A DNA stretch of 64,000 nt from Chitinophaga filiformis. GTDB lineage: Bacteria > Bacteroidota > Bacteroidia > Chitinophagales > Chitinophagaceae. Where the stretch lies: the NCBI RefSeq assembly GCF_021646545.1, contig NZ_JAKIRP010000005.1:395148-459147 (forward strand). The letters are read 5' to 3'. Below, one piece after another: positions 44,481-53,264 of this stretch. The notes beneath the pieces are model-generated. The model was not told the DNA's origin, ran no database searches, and worked only from the letters and a program-made list of their open reading frames with translations. Position 1 is the first letter of the stretch. Each line of letters starts with the position of its first letter. The position numbers and the translations under genes were made by a program.

Positions 44481-45341
44481 TTACAATAATTCACCCATCC
44501 CGAACACCGTCAGTCCTTTGGCAAATTGTCCGGCTATGGCCTGATTGGCGGCTTCAATGTATTGGCCGGTTATAGGGTCAACCACGGTCCGTAATGGCCG
44601 GGTGCCTTTTGGGGCGCCAATAAGTGTTATAATGGCGTCGGCAACATCCTGCGGGTTCGGTTTTTTAACTTGCATCTCTCCGCCCAACGCGGCTACCATT
44701 TTGTTAGGTATATGGGCAATGGCACTGTACCCCTCAAACACATCCTGATCAGATGCTGGGTTGTTCTTTTGCTGCATTTCGGTAGGGAAAGCACCCGGCT
44801 CCACAAGGGCCACATCAATGCCCAAACGTTTCACCTCGTAATGCAGCCCCTCGCTTATTCCTTCCAGCGCAAATTTGGAGGCCGCATAAATGGTAGCGAA
44901 GGGGAATGATACCCGCCCAAAGCCGCTTGTCACGTTAATAATCAGTCCTTCGGCCTGTTTACGCATGGCGGGTAACACTTGTTTGATCAGTCGCCAGGGG
45001 GCATAAACGTTGATATCAAAAGTGGTGTGCACATCAGCCGTGGTAAAGCTCTCTGCCACACCGGACATGGCGTAACCAGCGTTGTTCACCAGCACATCGA
45101 TACTGCCTTCTTTAACCAAAATGGTGTCAATGGCCTGCTTCACGCTCTCGTCGTCAGTCAGAGTAACATCCAAAACGGTTACATTCTCCACGGCCGCAAG
45201 GGCCTGGGCTTTATTGGCATTACGGCCCCTGGTATCGCGCATCGTGGCGTATACCTGGTGCCCTAAGGCGGCCACTGCATGGGCGGTAAGCCAGCCAAAA
45301 CCACTATTTGTTCCGGTTATCAATACAATCTTTTTGCTCAT
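44481..45341 (-). CDS. Short-chain dehydrogenase/reductase
   Basis: 286 residues from the ATG at 45341; the longer frame to 45404 adds a leader unlike the family. Classical SDR motifs: TGTNSGFG for the cofactor loop, VLVNNAGYAMSG (NNAG), INVTSGFG (catalytic Ser), and YAASKFALEG (YxxxK). The end carries VEPGAFPTEM. Preference for NADP is suggested by the basic residues after the second strand (MRDTRGRNANK). The substrate is unknown. It lies 79 bp downstream of a Crp-type gene on the same strand and is probably its target. Confidence 0.9.
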   Translation of the reverse strand: MSKKIVLITGTNSGFGWLTAHAVAALGHQVYATMRDTRGRNANKAQALAAVENVTVLDVTLTDDESVKQAIDTILVKEGSIDVLVNNAGYAMSGVAESFTTADVHTTFDINVYAPWRLIKQVLPAMRKQAEGLIINVTSGFGRVSFPFATIYAASKFALEGISEGLHYEVKRLGIDVALVEPGAFPTEMQQKNNPASDQDVFEGYSAIAHIPNKMVAALGGEMQVKKPNPQDVADAIITLIGAPKGTRPLRTVVDPITGQYIEAANQAIAGQFAKGLTVFGMGELL

Positions 45342-45420
45342 CTTTTCTAATTGTTTAAATGAATAAGCAAATGTTGAAAATGCCAACAAAAAAACATTTA
45401 CCAAATGGTAAAAAGTGCAC

Positions 45421-45993
45421 TTAACGGATATTACGGCGTATGCGACTTAGCGATTGCTGGGTGATGCCCAGGTATGAGGCCACATACGAAAGCGGGATGC
45501 GGTTGATGAGGTTGGGAAACGCCTCAATGAATGACAGGTAGCGCGTGGTGGCATCTTCTGAAACCAGCGGACTGCGTCGCTCCATGGCCAGCGTGAGGCA
45601 CTTTTTTACCATGTTGGCCTTGATCATTTCCCAACCCACAATGGTGTTGGATATCTCATCCCAATCCTTTTTGTTAAAAACAAGCACCTGGCAGTCAGTA
45701 ACAGCCTGTACATATTCCGAGGCCGCGATCTGCGATTCAAATTTTTCATTATCCACCACAAAATTGCTTTCATCCACAAAATAATTAGTGATCTCTTCTC
45801 CCTTGTTGTTATAATAGCAAAAGCGGAACACACCTTCCAACACAAACGCCACATACCGGGGCACCTTCCCGGCTTCCGACAGGTAGTCGTCTTTTTTGAA
45901 TTCGAGTGGTTGAACCTTGCTCAGCAAAAACTCGATCTGCTGTTTGTTCAGGTCACCAAATTGCAGGATAAAATTTATAAGCGCTTCCATCAC
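45421..45993 (-). CDS. Crp/Fnr family transcriptional regulator
   Basis: 190 residues. The cyclic-nucleotide-binding-type beta-barrel has EFKKDDYLSEAGKVPRYVAF and GVFRFCYYNNKGEEITNYFV. It lacks the Arg-Ser pair that contacts cAMP in Crp, and there are no cysteines for a cluster, so the signal is unknown. The C-terminal winged helix is RIPLSYVASYLGITQQSLSR followed by IRRNIR. This is the common Bacteroidota Crp-like subgroup. It precedes the SDR gene on the same strand. Confidence 0.9.
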   Translation of the reverse strand: MMEALINFILQFGDLNKQQIEFLLSKVQPLEFKKDDYLSEAGKVPRYVAFVLEGVFRFCYYNNKGEEITNYFVDESNFVVDNEKFESQIAASEYVQAVTDCQVLVFNKKDWDEISNTIVGWEMIKANMVKKCLTLAMERRSPLVSEDATTRYLSFIEAFPNLINRIPLSYVASYLGITQQSLSRIRRNIR

Positions 45994-46027
45994 TTAAAGA
46001 TAGTACACAACGCGGAGTATCCATTTA

Positions 46028-46234
46028 TCATATGGTAAAAAATGAGGTGGGCCGGACATTAGTTTCTAAAGCCGTGAAATCTTCAGGAGCTGTTAAGTTT
46101 TGCAATTGGGTTTTACTTGCCAGGCTACGAACAGTTGTCCTAACCCGGTAGCTTTTTTGTAACAATTGCAGAATGATCTGCCGGGCTACAAAACGAATTC
46201 CGCCCGTTACTAAAACAGTTCCTTTGTCTTCCAT
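46028..46234 (-). pseudogene. N-terminal fragment of an NAD-dependent epimerase/SDR
   Basis: It begins MEDKGTVLVTGGIRFVARQI followed by LLQKSYRVRTTVRSLAS, which matches the start of dihydroflavonol-reductase-like extended SDRs. The Gly-rich loop is damaged (GGIRFVA where GGTGFVA is usual) and the frame stops after 68 residues, where about 330 are expected. A broken gene. Confidence 0.7.
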
Positions 46235-46412
46235 CTTTCGCTATTAAAATATAAGACAAAGGTCCGGGCAAAAATGAAGGACAAGTTTTCTGAAAAGTCC
46301 AATTGTCTTTATTGAGCGGTCCATTCAAACGGCGTTCAATGAAATTGTCGTATATCGACCGGATGACGACCTTCGCTTCCTTAGCATATTAATCGAAGGT
46401 TGCATGCGTATT

Positions 46413-47321
46413 TCAATTGAAGGATTGCCGGAAATCCAATGGGCTTTGTTTGGTCTTGGTTTTAAATAATTTATTAAAAGATTGAGGATGCTCAAAACCA
46501 AGTTGATAGGCGATCTCACTTACGGACATCCTCGTCGTAGATAATTTTTCTTTAGCCTTCTCGATCAGTTTCTCGTGTATGATCTGTTGCATCGTCTGAC
46601 CGGTCAATTGTTTCAATAGGCTACTTAAATATTTAGATGACATGTTCAAAGCATCAGCAAAGTATCGTACAGTTGGCAGTCCTTCAGAAAGCAGCGCTTC
46701 GTTGTTTAAATAGGTTCTTAAGATCTCTTCCACCTGATTTAAGACCTGATGGTTAGAGACCTTTCGGGTGATGAACTGACGCTGGTAAAAACGTTCGGCA
46801 TAATTCAGCAAGGTCTCCAGGTGTGAAATGATAATGTCCTGACTGAACTTATCAATGTTGGAATAATATTCAGTTTTAATATTTTTGACCAGGTCATTGA
46901 TCACTGTTTCTTCCTTATCCGAGAGGAATAACGCTTCACTGGTAGCATAGCTAAAGTATTCGTATCGCCTGATCTTGGTAGCAAGAGATGTGTTCCAAAG
47001 AAAGTCAGGGTGTACAAAAAGCATCCAGCCATCCAGGTCCGGGGGTACACCGTTCTTTTCACCACGCAAGACCTGGCCGGGGGACATAAAGGCCATAAGC
47101 CCTTCGTCAAAATCGTATTTTTGTTGCCCGTAATGTAAGCCGTCACATCCTCTTTTCATTGATATCACATACAAGTCGAATACGACCGCATCTATACCTG
47201 TATCATTTCTCAGACCTTTCAGGTCAACGATGCTGATCAGCGGGTGATGGGGTTTAGGAAGCCCCATCAAACGATGTATTTCCGTTATGGAAGTGATCCG
47301 GTAGGGTTTGTTGTTTGCCAT
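46413..47321 (-). CDS. AraC family transcriptional regulator
   Basis: 302 residues. The N-terminal cupin-like domain (DEGLMAFMSPGQVLRGEK, GWMLFVHPDFLWNTSLA) is of the kind found in many Bacteroidota AraC proteins. The C-terminal HTH pair is VRYFADALNMSSKYLSSLLK and VSEIAYQLGFEHPQSFNKLF, closing with KTKQSPLDFR. It lies 8 bp after a small membrane-protein gene on the same strand, so the two are likely co-transcribed. The ligand is unknown. Confidence 0.9.
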   Translation of the reverse strand: MANNKPYRITSITEIHRLMGLPKPHHPLISIVDLKGLRNDTGIDAVVFDLYVISMKRGCDGLHYGQQKYDFDEGLMAFMSPGQVLRGEKNGVPPDLDGWMLFVHPDFLWNTSLATKIRRYEYFSYATSEALFLSDKEETVINDLVKNIKTEYYSNIDKFSQDIIISHLETLLNYAERFYQRQFITRKVSNHQVLNQVEEILRTYLNNEALLSEGLPTVRYFADALNMSSKYLSSLLKQLTGQTMQQIIHEKLIEKAKEKLSTTRMSVSEIAYQLGFEHPQSFNKLFKTKTKQSPLDFRQSFN

Positions 47322-47329
47322 AGTGTAAG

Positions 47330-47686
47330 TTATTTGAATTTAAACGGATACTTTAGCCATATCATCACTAATGGCATCGCTAAAAACGGGATCTCTATCA
47401 ACACCATGCGGTAATTCCCCGCTCGCAGCGCCAACCCCATGATCATAACGATCAGGATCGCATTTAGCATATTGCCCACGAAGAAAGTGCGAGGGATGAG
47501 CAAGAGTACGCCGACCACTATGGCTACAGCAGCCAGATATGGAGTGAACGTTTCGCTGATCCCTAAACTTTCCATCATCTTAACGGACTCCGGATTGTTT
47601 TTGTAATGTATGGTATCCCAGGCATGTTTAAAACTGAGCGTCACCGAAATGAGCAGCAGCACTGCTGAAATAATATTCTTCATCAT
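47330..47686 (-). CDS. Small four-helix membrane protein (DoxX-like)
   Basis: 118 residues with four predicted membrane helices (IISAVLLLISVTLSFKHA, YLAAVAIVVGVLLLIPRTF, MLNAILIVMIMGLALRA, VLIEIPFLAMPLVMIWLKY). The pattern resembles DoxX-like or DUF4345-like proteins of Bacteroidota, but no signature residue is decisive. It is part of a tight minus-strand run: 2 bp from the preceding 65-residue gene and 8 bp before the AraC gene. Confidence 0.65.
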   Translation of the reverse strand: MMKNIISAVLLLISVTLSFKHAWDTIHYKNNPESVKMMESLGISETFTPYLAAVAIVVGVLLLIPRTFFVGNMLNAILIVMIMGLALRAGNYRMVLIEIPFLAMPLVMIWLKYPFKFK

Positions 47687-47688
47687 GG

Positions 47689-47886
47689 CTAATTAAGGAT
47701 AAAAGTGTTCATGATGTAACCTCCGAGTATCGCTATCGGCACGCCGATCATTGCGCTTGTTAAAGCTCTTTTAGCCTTATTGGGATGCGTCTTTCTGTGT
47801 CTGAAATATAGGAAGAACCCTATTGGAGGAAAAGCATTGGAAATGACGAACCAAAACCCCGACAGCGTGTCTTTATTATCTTTCAT
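47689..47886 (-). CDS. Small two-helix membrane protein
   Basis: 65 residues with two hydrophobic helices (GFWFVISNAFPPIGFFLYF and MIGVPIAILGGYIMNTF) joined by a basic loop (RHRKTHPNKAKRA). No family is recognised with certainty. It is packed 2 bp upstream of the DoxX-like gene and 18 bp downstream of the DUF2147 gene, so it belongs to that operon. Confidence 0.6.
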   Translation of the reverse strand: MKDNKDTLSGFWFVISNAFPPIGFFLYFRHRKTHPNKAKRALTSAMIGVPIAILGGYIMNTFILN

Positions 47887-47904
47887 GAGTATTGCTTTTA
47901 TAAT

Positions 47905-48339
47905 TTACCGAACTCTTTTCCATCTAAATGATTTGCCCACCAATGGAATACCTTTGTAGCCCCTGGTCTCGAGTTCATCAGGTCCTTTCAGTTTACCTTT
48001 GAAACTATACATGTTTCCATCCTGCACACTATACAACTTACCATCCACGTACTCACCATCCTTATAGGTAAGATCGGTGATATGCGTAAGACCTTGCACA
48101 GACCTGCTCCGGAGCTTTTCATTAGGATTTTTAACGTCCTTCTTTGATGTTTTGCCATCTGCTTCAAACATCTCTTTCGACCATAAGAGTTTGGCTGAGT
48201 AAGTGTCGCCTGCTTTGAACACCTCGATCCTGTAATCATCACATTGCCATACCCCTGTGATTTGGTCTGCAGGTAGTTTCTGCGCGAAAGATGCTAGTGA
48301 TAACAGCAGCATAAACGCCGCCAGTATTGATTTTTTCAT
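47905..48339 (-). CDS. DUF2147 family secreted protein
   Basis: 144 residues from the ATG at 48339, with a signal peptide (MKKSILAAFMLLLSLASFAQ); the frame to 48384 is not needed. The DUF2147 pattern is ITGVWQCDDYRIEVFKAGDT, YSAKLLW, NPNEKLRSRSVQGL and YKDGEYVDGKLYSVQDGNMY, ending GKSFRWKR. The family is small, calycin-like and periplasmic, with unknown function. It is followed closely by the two small membrane-protein genes and preceded by an SDR gene 10 bp away. Confidence 0.82.
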   Translation of the reverse strand: MKKSILAAFMLLLSLASFAQKLPADQITGVWQCDDYRIEVFKAGDTYSAKLLWSKEMFEADGKTSKKDVKNPNEKLRSRSVQGLTHITDLTYKDGEYVDGKLYSVQDGNMYSFKGKLKGPDELETRGYKGIPLVGKSFRWKRVR

Positions 48340-48349
48340 ATCTGATTGT

Positions 48350-49132
48350 TTATTGCCGATTATTAAGTTTTTTGAATTTTTCAAATTCCTTGTGCCCTAA
48401 CTTCATCAATTGGCTGGGCATCAGCCTGCTTAAAAATTTTATCACATTCACCACGAATGGTTTAATCTCAGGTGTGTCATTCAGAAGTCCTTTGATGGCT
48501 ACACTGACCAGTTTATCCACATTCATCATTTGACCCGGATTAGGTTGCAGTACCCAATCATTCTGAAGATTGGTATTGACGCCCGGCGGGATCAATTCGA
48601 ATACCTTGACACTCGTTTTGTTTAATTGCAGGCGCAGGGCCAGGGAGTAAGCATGAACTCCTGCTTTTGAAGCGCTATAGACCGGAGCGGTGGAGTAAGG
48701 GATAAAAGCAATGGCAGAGGAAACATTCACAATTGCCGCCGTTGGCTTTTTGATCAGATGCGGCAAAAACTGATGAACCATCCGGATCGTTCCCGTGAGA
48801 TTAATATCGATCTCACGGGTAATGTTTTCCAGGTCCTTACTGGCATCGTGAACGTCAAGCAACCGCATTTCACCTGCATTGTTAACGATCACATTCAGAT
48901 CAGGAAATTGTTGTGTCACCACTTCATACAGGCGTTCAATATGTTGCGGATCACTTACATCGCTCCGAAAGACGTGTATTTTGGGAAAACGCCTTTTGGT
49001 ATCATTTAAGGCTTCTTGCTTACGACCTGTAACGATGATTGTTGCCCCCTGCTGGGTAAGTTGCCTGACAAGTTCCAAGCCTATACCGCTGGTTCCTCCT
49101 GTGATCAGGATGGTACTATTCTTTAAATCCAT
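48350..49132 (-). CDS. Short-chain dehydrogenase (DltE-like subgroup)
   Basis: 260 residues from the ATG at 49132. The motifs are ILITGGTSGIGLELVRQL (cofactor loop), VIVNNAGEMRLLDVHD, VNVSSAIAF (Ser) and YSASKAGVHAYS (YxxxK), then FELIPPGVNTNL. It heads the DUF2147/small membrane protein/AraC run on the minus strand. It is clearly paralogous to the SDR at 52400-53176: both share NNAGEMR and the VKVFELI-type tail. The substrate is unknown. Confidence 0.9.
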   Translation of the reverse strand: MDLKNSTILITGGTSGIGLELVRQLTQQGATIIVTGRKQEALNDTKRRFPKIHVFRSDVSDPQHIERLYEVVTQQFPDLNVIVNNAGEMRLLDVHDASKDLENITREIDINLTGTIRMVHQFLPHLIKKPTAAIVNVSSAIAFIPYSTAPVYSASKAGVHAYSLALRLQLNKTSVKVFELIPPGVNTNLQNDWVLQPNPGQMMNVDKLVSVAIKGLLNDTPEIKPFVVNVIKFLSRLMPSQLMKLGHKEFEKFKKLNNRQ

Positions 49133-49328
49133 ATTTTTCTCATTATTGTTGATGCAAAGTTCAGCCAATGTCGATGAGCAGATGTATCCAAAAGTCACGA
49201 AGTTGTAGTTAAAAAGGAAGATTGCCGGCTGTTATGACAGGTAAGCAGTACACCAACTTAACCTAAAAATCATAAAGACTATTCAGTTTGCTAAAGCAAT
49301 TTCAGCACGAACGAAATTGTCTAAAAAC

Positions 49329-50372
49329 TCACTTCTTCGGCTTCGCAAAGGGATTAAAAGAAAATCCGATATTGACGTACGGTGCCGCGTCAGCTCTACC
49401 TTCCCAGGTATAATCTGTGAACGAACGGTCTTTTTCAAACGTCCGGGCGTATGGGTTTATACGCACTCCGGCCCGCAAAGACAATATGATGCTTGCCGGC
49501 AAAATGTGCTCATAAAGCAACCCTGGATTCACGTCAACCTGGCGATACTGATAGGTTGTGCCGTTCTCGTCAAGATCATCCAGAAAGAAGGTGGTTTGCG
49601 GATCCAATTCCCAACCTGCGGAAAGCCTGCCTTTACCAAATATTTTTTTTCGTAGGTAGGCATACCGAGGCAAAAAGACGTCTGCCATCAGGCTTTCATT
49701 GAACTTATGCTCCAAAAGGAATGTAGGGAGCACACGGATGAACATACTCGGATCGGTGCTGTACAAAATACCGATATTGATTTTGGTTCTGTTGTTCGCT
49801 TTAAGAACAATAGCGCCGGTAAACGTCCCGCGAACCCTTTCCAGTGAACGTTCACTCCAATCCATATTGATACTACCGCTATAGATGGCGGTCTTTCCAA
49901 AGAGTTTAGAGAAATAGGTAAGGTTCAGACCCTCTGTATGATAATGAAGATCCCTGCTGACGGTTTGTGACGGAGCTGCCGAGGATTTCGGGAAATTATA
50001 TTCAGCAGAAACATACCGGTAGAAACCGTTGGCTTGTACCAACCATCGGCGGTTCTGAAAAAGATTAATGTTCGCACTTGCACTCAATTGCGACCATTGG
50101 GTGAACTCACCATCCGGAAGGTCTTGTCCTCTAAGGGTAGACGAGGCGTTATAATTGCCATATTGTTTATAGTCTATGCTGAATGGCCTGCGTTCGGCAA
50201 ACTTATCCGCTGCATATTCAGTGACCTTTTTGGCGAGACTATCCTGGCTCTGTGTCTTACCGGTCAACGGCAGCATTGCAATACCCATGACTAAAGTTAG
50301 CGCCAGAATACGGCCGGAAGCTTCTCTTATTGCGCGACGGGCGCCAGAAATCGAAAAACTGTGATTGAACAT
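49329..50372 (-). CDS. DUF6268 family outer-membrane beta-barrel protein
   Basis: 347 residues. The long basic N-terminus with a hydrophobic stretch (RILALTLVMGIAMLPLTG) is an export signal. From about residue 60 the sequence alternates as in a barrel (WLVQANGFYRYVSAEYNF, TKINIGILYSTDPSMFIRVL, ASIILSLRAGVRINPYA), ending in APYVNIGFSFNPF. The order matches DUF6268. The function is unknown, probably an outer-membrane pore or sensor. It follows a broken AraC gene. Confidence 0.75.
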   Translation of the reverse strand: MFNHSFSISGARRAIREASGRILALTLVMGIAMLPLTGKTQSQDSLAKKVTEYAADKFAERRPFSIDYKQYGNYNASSTLRGQDLPDGEFTQWSQLSASANINLFQNRRWLVQANGFYRYVSAEYNFPKSSAAPSQTVSRDLHYHTEGLNLTYFSKLFGKTAIYSGSINMDWSERSLERVRGTFTGAIVLKANNRTKINIGILYSTDPSMFIRVLPTFLLEHKFNESLMADVFLPRYAYLRKKIFGKGRLSAGWELDPQTTFFLDDLDENGTTYQYRQVDVNPGLLYEHILPASIILSLRAGVRINPYARTFEKDRSFTDYTWEGRADAAPYVNIGFSFNPFAKPKK

Positions 50373-50400
50373 AATTGCTTGGTTTAATTGTATGGAACTA

Positions 50401-51000
50401 TTATTTTTTATGACTGAGTTTGATCCTGACGAACATGTCTATGCCGCAGGTAGTCAGGCGGACATAGCGTATAGGCGATCTGACAATATTTGTCCTTTGC
50501 AGGTGGATTTTGATCGCGATATGGATGATCTGGAAAAGGTAGGTCCGTACCAGGTCGAACTTGTAGAGATAGGTGGAGTCCAGGCTGCCACACATCTTAT
50601 CGAAGATCGGTACAAGTATCAGCACATCTTCCTCATCCAATTCGATGTTTATAGGGTTGCCCTCTTTAAAAAGATCGATGGCCTCGAAATTGCTCCAGAC
50701 GCTTTTAGCAAAAAATGCCTTGTCAAACGCTGTGATGTACCCCTTATCCTGATCTTCCCATTCAAGATCATCCGACTTGCAGAAGACAAGGGCTGGACGA
50801 AGGGCTATGGAGGCGCTCATTTTTAGGCAGATGTAAAACTTGTTTTCATAAGGAAACAGCCTGCCTCTTCCACTTTGGCCCGATGGCCACCATACAGCAT
50901 CAAATTGATCAATTTTCATTTTTCTGAAAGTATTTGCAAGTATGGCGCCCCAAAGGCCAAACAATACCTGTTCACACAGCTTAATCAGCCGTGATAGCAA
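50401..51000 (-). pseudogene. AraC-type regulator lacking its DNA-binding domain
   Basis: The 200-residue frame matches the sensor half of the AraC protein at 53265-54197. Its PALVFCKSDDLEWEDQDKGY parallels the region before the latter's GYFCLFSADF. Its YKFDLVRTYLFQIIHI parallels YKYDLIRNYLMELIHY. After that point it turns into an unrelated basic tail (RSPIRYVRLTTCGIDM) and stops, so no helix-turn-helix is made. It probably arose by a frameshift or deletion in the 3' part. Confidence 0.7.
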
Positions 51001-51034
51001 ACTCGCAGGTTTGCGGTCTGGTCAATGACTTATG

Positions 51035-52354
51035 TTATTTAATGAGAGAGAGGTGACTGTCCATAATCGTTGGGTCATTTTGCCTGGATGTTTCAGACAG
51101 GTGTTTCCTGATCTTTTTGCTGGCGATCAATATGGCAATGCTGCTTAGCACACTGGCGAGAGGAACCACCATCATTCCCCAGCGCAAACCGTTTACTTCA
51201 TGAGCCGCACTGACCGTATCACTGATCATGCCCACGAGCAGCGGCGATAATGCCGGGCCTAACAACCCTGAGGCGATCATGAGCAAACTGGAAGACAGCG
51301 CCTGCTTCCCTGGCCCCGCTATCAGATGACCTGCGCCAAAAGCAAATGGAAGCAGAAACGCAAATGCCAGCATAGCAGGAACAAAAAGCGCAATAGACAT
51401 CCAGCCTTCGGGCACCAGGAGTGCAGCAATTGTTGCGATTGCGGCGATGCTGAATACAACAGCTGGCGGATGCAGTAAACGGCTTGCCCCACGGTTTAAA
51501 GCGTTGTCAAATAAACGGCCACCGCCTATGGTGCCGATGATGCCCATTAGCCCTTGTAGCAAGCCGAATGATAGTCCCACCTGGCTGGCTGTCAAGCCGT
51601 GGGTCCGTATCAGGAACGGAGCAGTAAAGGAATAAAATGGAGCAGCGGCAAAACCTAAAAAGTTTGCGCCAATGAACATCCACAGGAACGCCGGTTTCGA
51701 CAGCAGCTCACGGCCTGCAGACCAGGTATTACCTCTATCGCTGCTGGAAGTTGAAGGAATGGCGGTTTTCACCGTAAACGTCAGGACAAGGATAACCAGT
51801 AGCAATCCAACGCCTCCTGCTATCAATAGCGCAACGCGCCAGCCGATATGATCACTTGCCCAGCCGCCGACGCCAAACCCTATCATCGTACCCAAAGGGA
51901 TGCCCATTGAATAAATACCGAGCGCACGACCGCGCCGATGCCCGGAAATGTTTCCTGCGATCAGCGCATGACTGGCAGGCGTTCCTCCGGCTTCCCCAAG
52001 TGCTACACCAAATCGTGAAAGCGCCATCGTTATGAAACCAACCGAAAAACCACCTAGTCCGGTCATAACGCTCCAGATCAATACACACCAGAGCAAAACC
52101 TGCCTGGATGCACCGCGGTCAGCTAAACGGGCCAGCGGCAAAGAGGCCAGTGAATAGATCGCTGCAAATGCAATTCCATTGATCAGCCCTAATTGCGTAT
52201 CGCTGAGGTGCAGCTCTCTCTTAATTGACTCAGCCAGGATAAAGGGAAGTATCCGGTCAATCTGGCTGAATGCGCTGACCAAAAATAAGGTGATGATGAA
52301 AGCCGTTCTGCGCCCACGGCTCAGCAGCGGTGTTGGAGTTATTTGATCGTTCAT
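51035..52354 (-). CDS. MFS family transporter
   Basis: 439 residues with 12 hydrophobic helices. MFS loop motif A is present as LPLARLADRGASRQVLLWCV between helices 2 and 3, and the helix-5 motif as GEAGGTPASHALIAGN. An acidic residue-rich start and SQIDRILPFILAESIKRELH in helix 1 fit the sugar-acid or spinster-like group (SPNS-like GxxxD start). Export or uptake and the substrate are not decidable. It lies between a broken AraC and an SDR gene on the same strand. Confidence 0.88.
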   Translation of the reverse strand: MNDQITPTPLLSRGRRTAFIITLFLVSAFSQIDRILPFILAESIKRELHLSDTQLGLINGIAFAAIYSLASLPLARLADRGASRQVLLWCVLIWSVMTGLGGFSVGFITMALSRFGVALGEAGGTPASHALIAGNISGHRRGRALGIYSMGIPLGTMIGFGVGGWASDHIGWRVALLIAGGVGLLLVILVLTFTVKTAIPSTSSSDRGNTWSAGRELLSKPAFLWMFIGANFLGFAAAPFYSFTAPFLIRTHGLTASQVGLSFGLLQGLMGIIGTIGGGRLFDNALNRGASRLLHPPAVVFSIAAIATIAALLVPEGWMSIALFVPAMLAFAFLLPFAFGAGHLIAGPGKQALSSSLLMIASGLLGPALSPLLVGMISDTVSAAHEVNGLRWGMMVVPLASVLSSIAILIASKKIRKHLSETSRQNDPTIMDSHLSLIK

Positions 52355-52399
52355 AACAATGATTTGTTTGTTAGCAGAAGTCTTTTAATACCAGGGGAA

Positions 52400-53176
52400 T
52401 TATTGGGCAGACATGACTTTCTCGCCCATCTTAGTGGCTTGCGAAAGCATGAACCTGGGCGCAAGCCTGCTCAGGATACGCATGATCCTGGCAGGACCAG
52501 GGAAGATCTCGTAGGTATCACTGGTCATCCCCTTAATAGCTTCATCTACTATGTTCTGAGGAGACACTAACATTTTGGTATCAACCATACCACCATTCCT
52601 GAATCTGTCATTCAAGGGTGTTGTGGAACCGGGAGCGATGAGTTCAAATACCTTGAGCCCGGTGGATTTAACCTGTACCCGCAGGCATTGCGTGAACGAT
52701 CGTAATCCTGATTTGCTGGCGCTATAGACAGGGGCAATCGGAAACGCACCAAGGGCAATGCCAGAGGTGACGTTCAGGATGGCAGCAGTTTGCTGTTTTT
52801 TCAGGTGGGGCAGAAATTCCTGAACCATACGTATGGGGCCCATCAGGTTGATTTCTATTTCGCGGGTAAGGTCGTACAGATCATGATCATCATGCAGGGC
52901 GATCCTGCGCATCTCCCCGGCATTATTAATCAGCATATTCAGCTCAGGAAACTCTTTAGTCACCTTTTCGTACAGACCGTTTATATCCTCGACCTTACTA
53001 ACGTCACTCTTAATAGTGTGGATGCCCGGAAGGATCTTTTTCGTCTCTTCCAGCTTTTGTTCGTTCCTTCCGGTGATGATTACGGTATTGCCTAGTTCGA
53101 GGAGCCTGAAGGCGAACTCGAAACCAAAGCCGCTTGTTCCGCCAGTGATCAGAATTGTGTTTTTGCTTAATTCCAT
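52400..53176 (-). CDS. Short-chain dehydrogenase (DltE-like subgroup)
   Basis: 258 residues from the ATG at 53176. The motifs are ILITGGTSGFGFEFAFRL, MLINNAGEMRRIALHDD, LNVTSGIALG and YSASKSGLRSFTQ, then KVFELIAPGSTTPL. It is a paralogue of the SDR at 48350-49132. It sits between an MFS transporter and an AraC regulator that both read on the same strand, a common SDR-AraC module of Bacteroidota. The substrate is unknown. Confidence 0.9.
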   Translation of the reverse strand: MELSKNTILITGGTSGFGFEFAFRLLELGNTVIITGRNEQKLEETKKILPGIHTIKSDVSKVEDINGLYEKVTKEFPELNMLINNAGEMRRIALHDDHDLYDLTREIEINLMGPIRMVQEFLPHLKKQQTAAILNVTSGIALGAFPIAPVYSASKSGLRSFTQCLRVQVKSTGLKVFELIAPGSTTPLNDRFRNGGMVDTKMLVSPQNIVDEAIKGMTSDTYEIFPGPARIMRILSRLAPRFMLSQATKMGEKVMSAQ

Positions 53177-53264
53177 CTTGCTTAATTTGATGGAACAAAG
53201 ATGGCAACAACCCATCAGGTGGCCTTTGCAAGAATCAAAACAATGTTTGCAAAAAAGAAACCTT

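Noticed and set aside
49317..49655. 112-codon plus-strand frame
   Set aside because: Antisense shadow of the DUF6268 barrel gene.
50365..50826. 153-codon plus-strand frame
   Set aside because: Antisense to the broken AraC gene, whose minus-strand frame aligns with a paralogue.
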